Under the pieces are notes generated by a model. The model did no database searches and was not told the DNA's origin. It worked only from the letters and a program-made list of their open reading frames with translations. Made by a program: the position numbers and the translations under genes. Shown piece after piece: positions 60,484 through 64,000 of a stretch of 64,000 nucleotides of DNA. The DNA comes from Rhyzopertha dominica (lineage: Eukaryota > Arthropoda > Insecta > Coleoptera > Bostrichidae): positions 20,956,001-21,020,000 of the forward strand of contig QCXZ01000137.1 of NCBI GenBank assembly GCA_025024175.1. The letters are read 5' to 3'. Numbering within the stretch: position 1 is the first letter of the stretch; every line of letters starts with the position of its first letter.

Positions 60484-60489
60484 TATATT

Positions 60490-61605
60490 TGAAATACACT
60501 TCAACATATTTTGCTCTAATCTCAACATTTCATTTTTATTAATAAATATTGTTATAAAACGCTCGATGATTATGCACCAATCCAAAATTTTTACTGGATA
60601 ACTGGAAACAATGGGTTAAGATAAGTTTCATAACTTGAATAGAGAGGAGCAAAACCTGTGCCTCACCGTTAATAATTGCTGAAAATGATATTATTTAATT
60701 ACATAAAAGACGTACGCACCTAAGCTCGGCTGCTATTTCGTGGCGTGCCACTCCCGTCCACGATTTCGGATAAAGACAAAACAGCTCCGTTTTGTCTAAC
60801 TTACGTTCTTTGTTCACGAAATTTCGCATGACACAATTGATTCGTCCGGGATATGGCGTGGAACGGTATCGATCATCGCTTTCGTAAGTCGGCGCCTATC
60901 GGAAATGCGTGTGCATTACCGCCGTTTGACGCTGTACGTGCGTGTTGTGAACCAACGTTGCCAATGCAAGTCGTCTCTCTCACGTTAAATGCATTCTATG
61001 GTTACAGGTATTGCACTCAATCAGTTGCATTCCTGTCTGGTGCCTACCTGCGTTGTTCGACCATGACTTATTGGCCGAATACTTTTTTTTTAAACGAACA
61101 CCACACACCCATAGTTTTGGTAAGAACTATATGATCTTGCAAAAGATGAAATATCCTACGCACAAAAAGAGAAATTAGTGATTACAGGTACATTCAGGGT
61201 GAGGCCACGATGGGAATATAATTACAAACTGGTATAGGAAGGAAATTTGTAGTAACAAAATGATAAATTGCTCACCAAGTCATCATGTAAAACAAAAGAG
61301 AAATGCCATCAACAGCCAGGTATTTAAGATGACAGTTCTAAGTGACCACAGATTCCACGCGAGGAATTTGTTACTAATAAGACACATTTTAACAGATAAT
61401 GATTACCCAGAGGATGTCATAAACAGCCACACAAACATTTTTCCCAGCAAAAAGAAGGAGGAAAAAACGAGTGAACACAAACAAAATATTCTATAAATTT
61501 CATACATATCAAACTTGTCAGATAGAATAAAAAGATTAGTTAGACCATACAATAATACAAAATCAATATAAAGAGAAATTTATATAAAGAATAAGAATAG
61601 ATTAG
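60490..61605. other. non-coding stretch with a CpG-richer patch
   Basis: 60720-61100 is noticeably CpG-rich for this window, with a plus-strand frame 60853-61134 (93 codons) that is unrecognised. 61260-61496 is another unrecognised plus-strand frame (78 codons, lysine-rich end). The CpG-rich patch could be a regulatory or exonic fragment of a host gene; nothing proves it. Confidence 0.4.
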
Positions 61606-61609
61606 ATTA

Positions 61610-61795
61610 GATTTAGTGTAGACAGTATGGAGTTGGATTATTTAGCCTATATACCAGAGGTAATGGTGAATTGTTAGTGAAAACCGGGTTCTATGATATG
61701 TTGTCTACATAAGACTGCACTAAGGAGCTTTAATAAAAGCAAAACAAATACGTCTGTAGTTGGTGGTCGTGGAAACAGCATTTAGCCTAGAGAAG
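61610..61795. mobile_element. diverged relative of the foldback element
   Basis: TAGTGTAGACAGTATGGAG, then TATATACCAGAGGTAATGG, then AAAACCGGGTTCTATGATAT, then AGTTGGTGGTCGTGGAAACA align in order with sub-blocks of the arms of the foldback at 9065 (TAGACAGCACGGCATAGAA, TATATACCAAAGCAATGG, AAAACCAGTTCTATGCC, AGTTGGTTGAGGTGTAGACA). It is an older, shorter copy about 90 bp from the one at 61884. Confidence 0.5.
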
Positions 61796-61883
61796 CATTA
61801 TACACAAGTAATTATTATACATTGACCGTAAGTCAATGTCAATTATCATTATAAATAAAAAAATAAAATAATAAACCATGATG

Positions 61884-62036
61884 AAAGTGAGGATTTAGGA
61901 TGGCAATGTCATCTGTCAGCATTACACTGACATGATGACAAAGCCACCTAGCTGCACTGATGAGCTGTAATGACAGCGAAATAGTACTATTTGCAGTTGG
62001 TTTAGGTGTAGACAGCACAGCACAGACATGCATTTT
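61884..62036 (+). mobile_element. short element of the foldback family, 14-bp direct repeats
   Basis: About 150 bp made of the inner arm block (GGATGGCAATGTC through CCACCTAGCTGC) joined directly to the outer part of the other arm (ACTGATGAGCTG through ACAGACATGCATTTT). It is bordered by exact 14-bp direct repeats AATAAACCATGATG at 61870-61883 and 62037-62050. Start and end points coincide with those of the copy at 20484, although the internal join differs. No coding capacity. Confidence 0.65.
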
Positions 62037-62050
62037 AATAAACCATGATG

Positions 62051-64000
62051 GTCCAATTAAAATAACGGAACTGTAACAGGACTGGCAATATTTTTGTTAA
62101 ACATAGCATCGCCCATAATGCATTAATATCAAAAGTGATGATCGTTTGGTCTATTAAATGATAAGAATTGATAATAAAGTACAGAATGTAAAACACAAAA
62201 AAATAGTAGATAGTTCTGACTTCAAATGGCTTAAACATTTTAGCAATAAAAAAGTTTACCACTTGTACAATTTAATTTGGAAACATAATAATATGTTATC
62301 AATGATAGGGCATTGCTTTACGAGCAAGTGGTTAGTTAAAGAGAAAGTTGTTGTAGGCTTCAGCTTTTTTCATTGACTATTTAGAGCAAAACAAATTTAC
62401 AAAATTGGAACATGTTAACTAGATAAAAGCCGAGAAAAATATATCACAATTTTTGTTATTTAATGGTTTCGTAAAATATGTTATTCAAAGAATAATTTAG
62501 TAGTCGTTGAATAAAAGTAGATGGGTAACATATGAATTGGAATGAAATTATTTTGTAAAGCATACGTCTTGCAAAATAGTTTCGAGGTGAACTTAATTAT
62601 TAAACAGTTTAAAGGAAAAAACACCCACACTGCAGCAATTCTGCATTACTAAAGATAAATCTTTAAACAATATTGGACATTTTAATTCTGAACAACTTTT
62701 AATTAAATAAAGAATATAGTTGAACTCGTAATTTAATCGTAACTATTTTGCAATTTTTAGTTGTTTTTTTTTAATTCTAGTACTGCTATACGTATGCGTA
62801 AGGGAGAAAAAACCACATAAACTCGAGCGTAATATATATCACATAAAAATAGATTCAAATTTCGCACACAATTTTGGATACAAAAGAATTTACAAAATAG
62901 TAAATCAGAAATAAGTACTTTTAAAGTGATGTAGTATTGCCACCAGATAAGAAAATGGCATATACCATTTATCTTATCTAAGATACTTCAAGTGCTCTAA
63001 GACACAATGCATCTATTGTCAAACTCGGTACAACTCTTTAATAATAAAAAATGCGGCTAGATTAAGTCAAATTGTTTTAGATATTTTGATAACCTTGCTT
63101 GTGAAGAGTCACAAATATCGAATTATTTAAACATTAATGAAATAAGAAGTCACCAAAAAACTTAATTATCGCAAAAGAAAAATGCAAAGTATAAATCAAA
63201 GCGAGTTTAATAAAATCTTACCATCAGAAACTATTAAATAAGAAGCAGAACCACTTTATGAAAATTATTTCCAGCAGAAGGTGATTAAATGGAACCATAG
63301 TAGGTCTCTCTGGTCATCACAACAGCTAACAAATTACCTGCGCCTTTGGCTGCCGTATTAGAATTTCTCGTCGAGTTTATTACACTATGATTAGGATAGA
63401 ACACCCCGACAGATTAATTTGTAGCTACACCCGTGTTATTAGTAGTTGCTTAATTTATCAAACAGATAAACGAGCGGCAATTTTTCAGTGCACCTTATTG
63501 GAACGTAACGGCAACACTGTAGGGTGCATCGTTCTTGCGTAGCGGCCTCCGGTTCAACGTAATTCACGTCCGCGGTCCGTCTCCCCCGGACTCTTCAGTT
63601 TTATCCGACGTTATCCCTGGATTATAGGGGTGTTTTCCTTTCATAGATTTCGCACCCTCCTGCTTCTTACGAACCTTATAGGGTTTTTAGTTCGTTTGAT
63701 GTTGATGCTACAAATTGTTTGGCTGCGTGTATTAAAGTATTCCGGAGATAAATAATTTCTTTCCTGGGGGTAACATTCAAAAGGGGGCGTCAACCCCAAT
63801 TTGCGTAAAATTGTTTCTGGCTTTTGAATTAATTTTTGATTGCTTGCTTGTGCTCTCTGCTCTAGGGCAGTCCGGGTTGCCACGTGGTAGATACTTTTAG
63901 GGTTGTGCTTTTTGTCGGTGGAAATCTGTGGATCAGCTTGCAAGTTAATTAACAGTCGACTGACTTTCCAAAGTTAAAGGCTCTCAGACAATGGCGCCTA
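62051..64000. other. non-coding stretch, GC-richer at the end
   Basis: AT-rich to about 63.3 kb. 63340-64000 is GC-richer, with a minus-strand frame at 63641-63943 (100 codons, basic, starting MQADPQISTDKKHN) that I do not recognise. It could be an exon or more transposon debris; the window ends shortly after. Confidence 0.4.

Noticed and set aside
61839..62033. 64-codon minus-strand frame
   Set aside because: It lies across the short foldback-family element and its flank; the same family at other sites has no conserved coding frame.
1..64000. CRISPR arrays, operons, bacterial promoters or ribosomal RNA genes
   Set aside because: None seen; the sequence is eukaryotic and repeat spacing does not fit CRISPR.

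Overview
The window reads as AT-rich nuclear DNA from an arthropod, most likely an insect. The basis is the set of decayed transposon families (rosa-like and other mariners, Tc1 with IR/DR ends, ZMYM1-like hAT, jockey/CR1-type LINEs, THAP elements), the AT-rich non-coding background, and the absence of any operon or ribosome-binding-site organisation. Species or order cannot be fixed from what is visible. Scattered N positions point to a draft assembly. No intact host protein-coding gene could be supported. Nearly all recognisable coding sequence is broken transposon protein, so the window looks like an intergenic region or the inside of a very large intron.

Layout. 1-4.4 kb: a mariner transposase tail, then two LINE reverse-transcriptase relics, the first abutted by a hAT-type end. 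4.8-12.9 kb: two copies of a THAP-domain element flank a 0.53-kb foldback palindrome, followed by a LINE RNase H relic. 18.3-19.9 kb: an almost whole Tc1-like element with long IR/DR inverted repeats, TA target duplications and a frameshifted transposase. 20.5-21.1 kb: a short element with a 13-bp target duplication, and a 92-nt hairpin. 23.4-29.2 kb: a Tc1-type tail, a GC-richer block with nuclear-receptor-like sites, and a ZMYM1-type hAT pseudogene with a terminal repeat. 31-37 kb: a LINE-like minus-strand relic and a second copy of its 3' tail. 38.8-39.7 kb: an 817-bp hAT-type non-autonomous element with an exact 8-bp target duplication, carrying a perfect 32-bp inverted repeat that encloses a tRNA-like sequence. 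43.1-44.0 kb: a third THAP element, inverted. 47-60.5 kb: further mariner relics, one split by a 623-bp MITE whose second copy lies at 55.4 kb. 61.6-62.0 kb: two more relatives of the foldback family.

These sequences do not work together as a pathway. They record repeated invasion, nested insertion and decay. The least ordinary items are (1) the foldback-related short elements, two of which have 13-14 bp direct repeats at their borders, (2) the THAP elements, whose subterminal inverted repeats each hold a TGACGTCA (CRE) palindrome, and (3) the tRNA-like module inside a nested inverted repeat. Everything here was read by eye with no database search. Family names rest on motif recognition.
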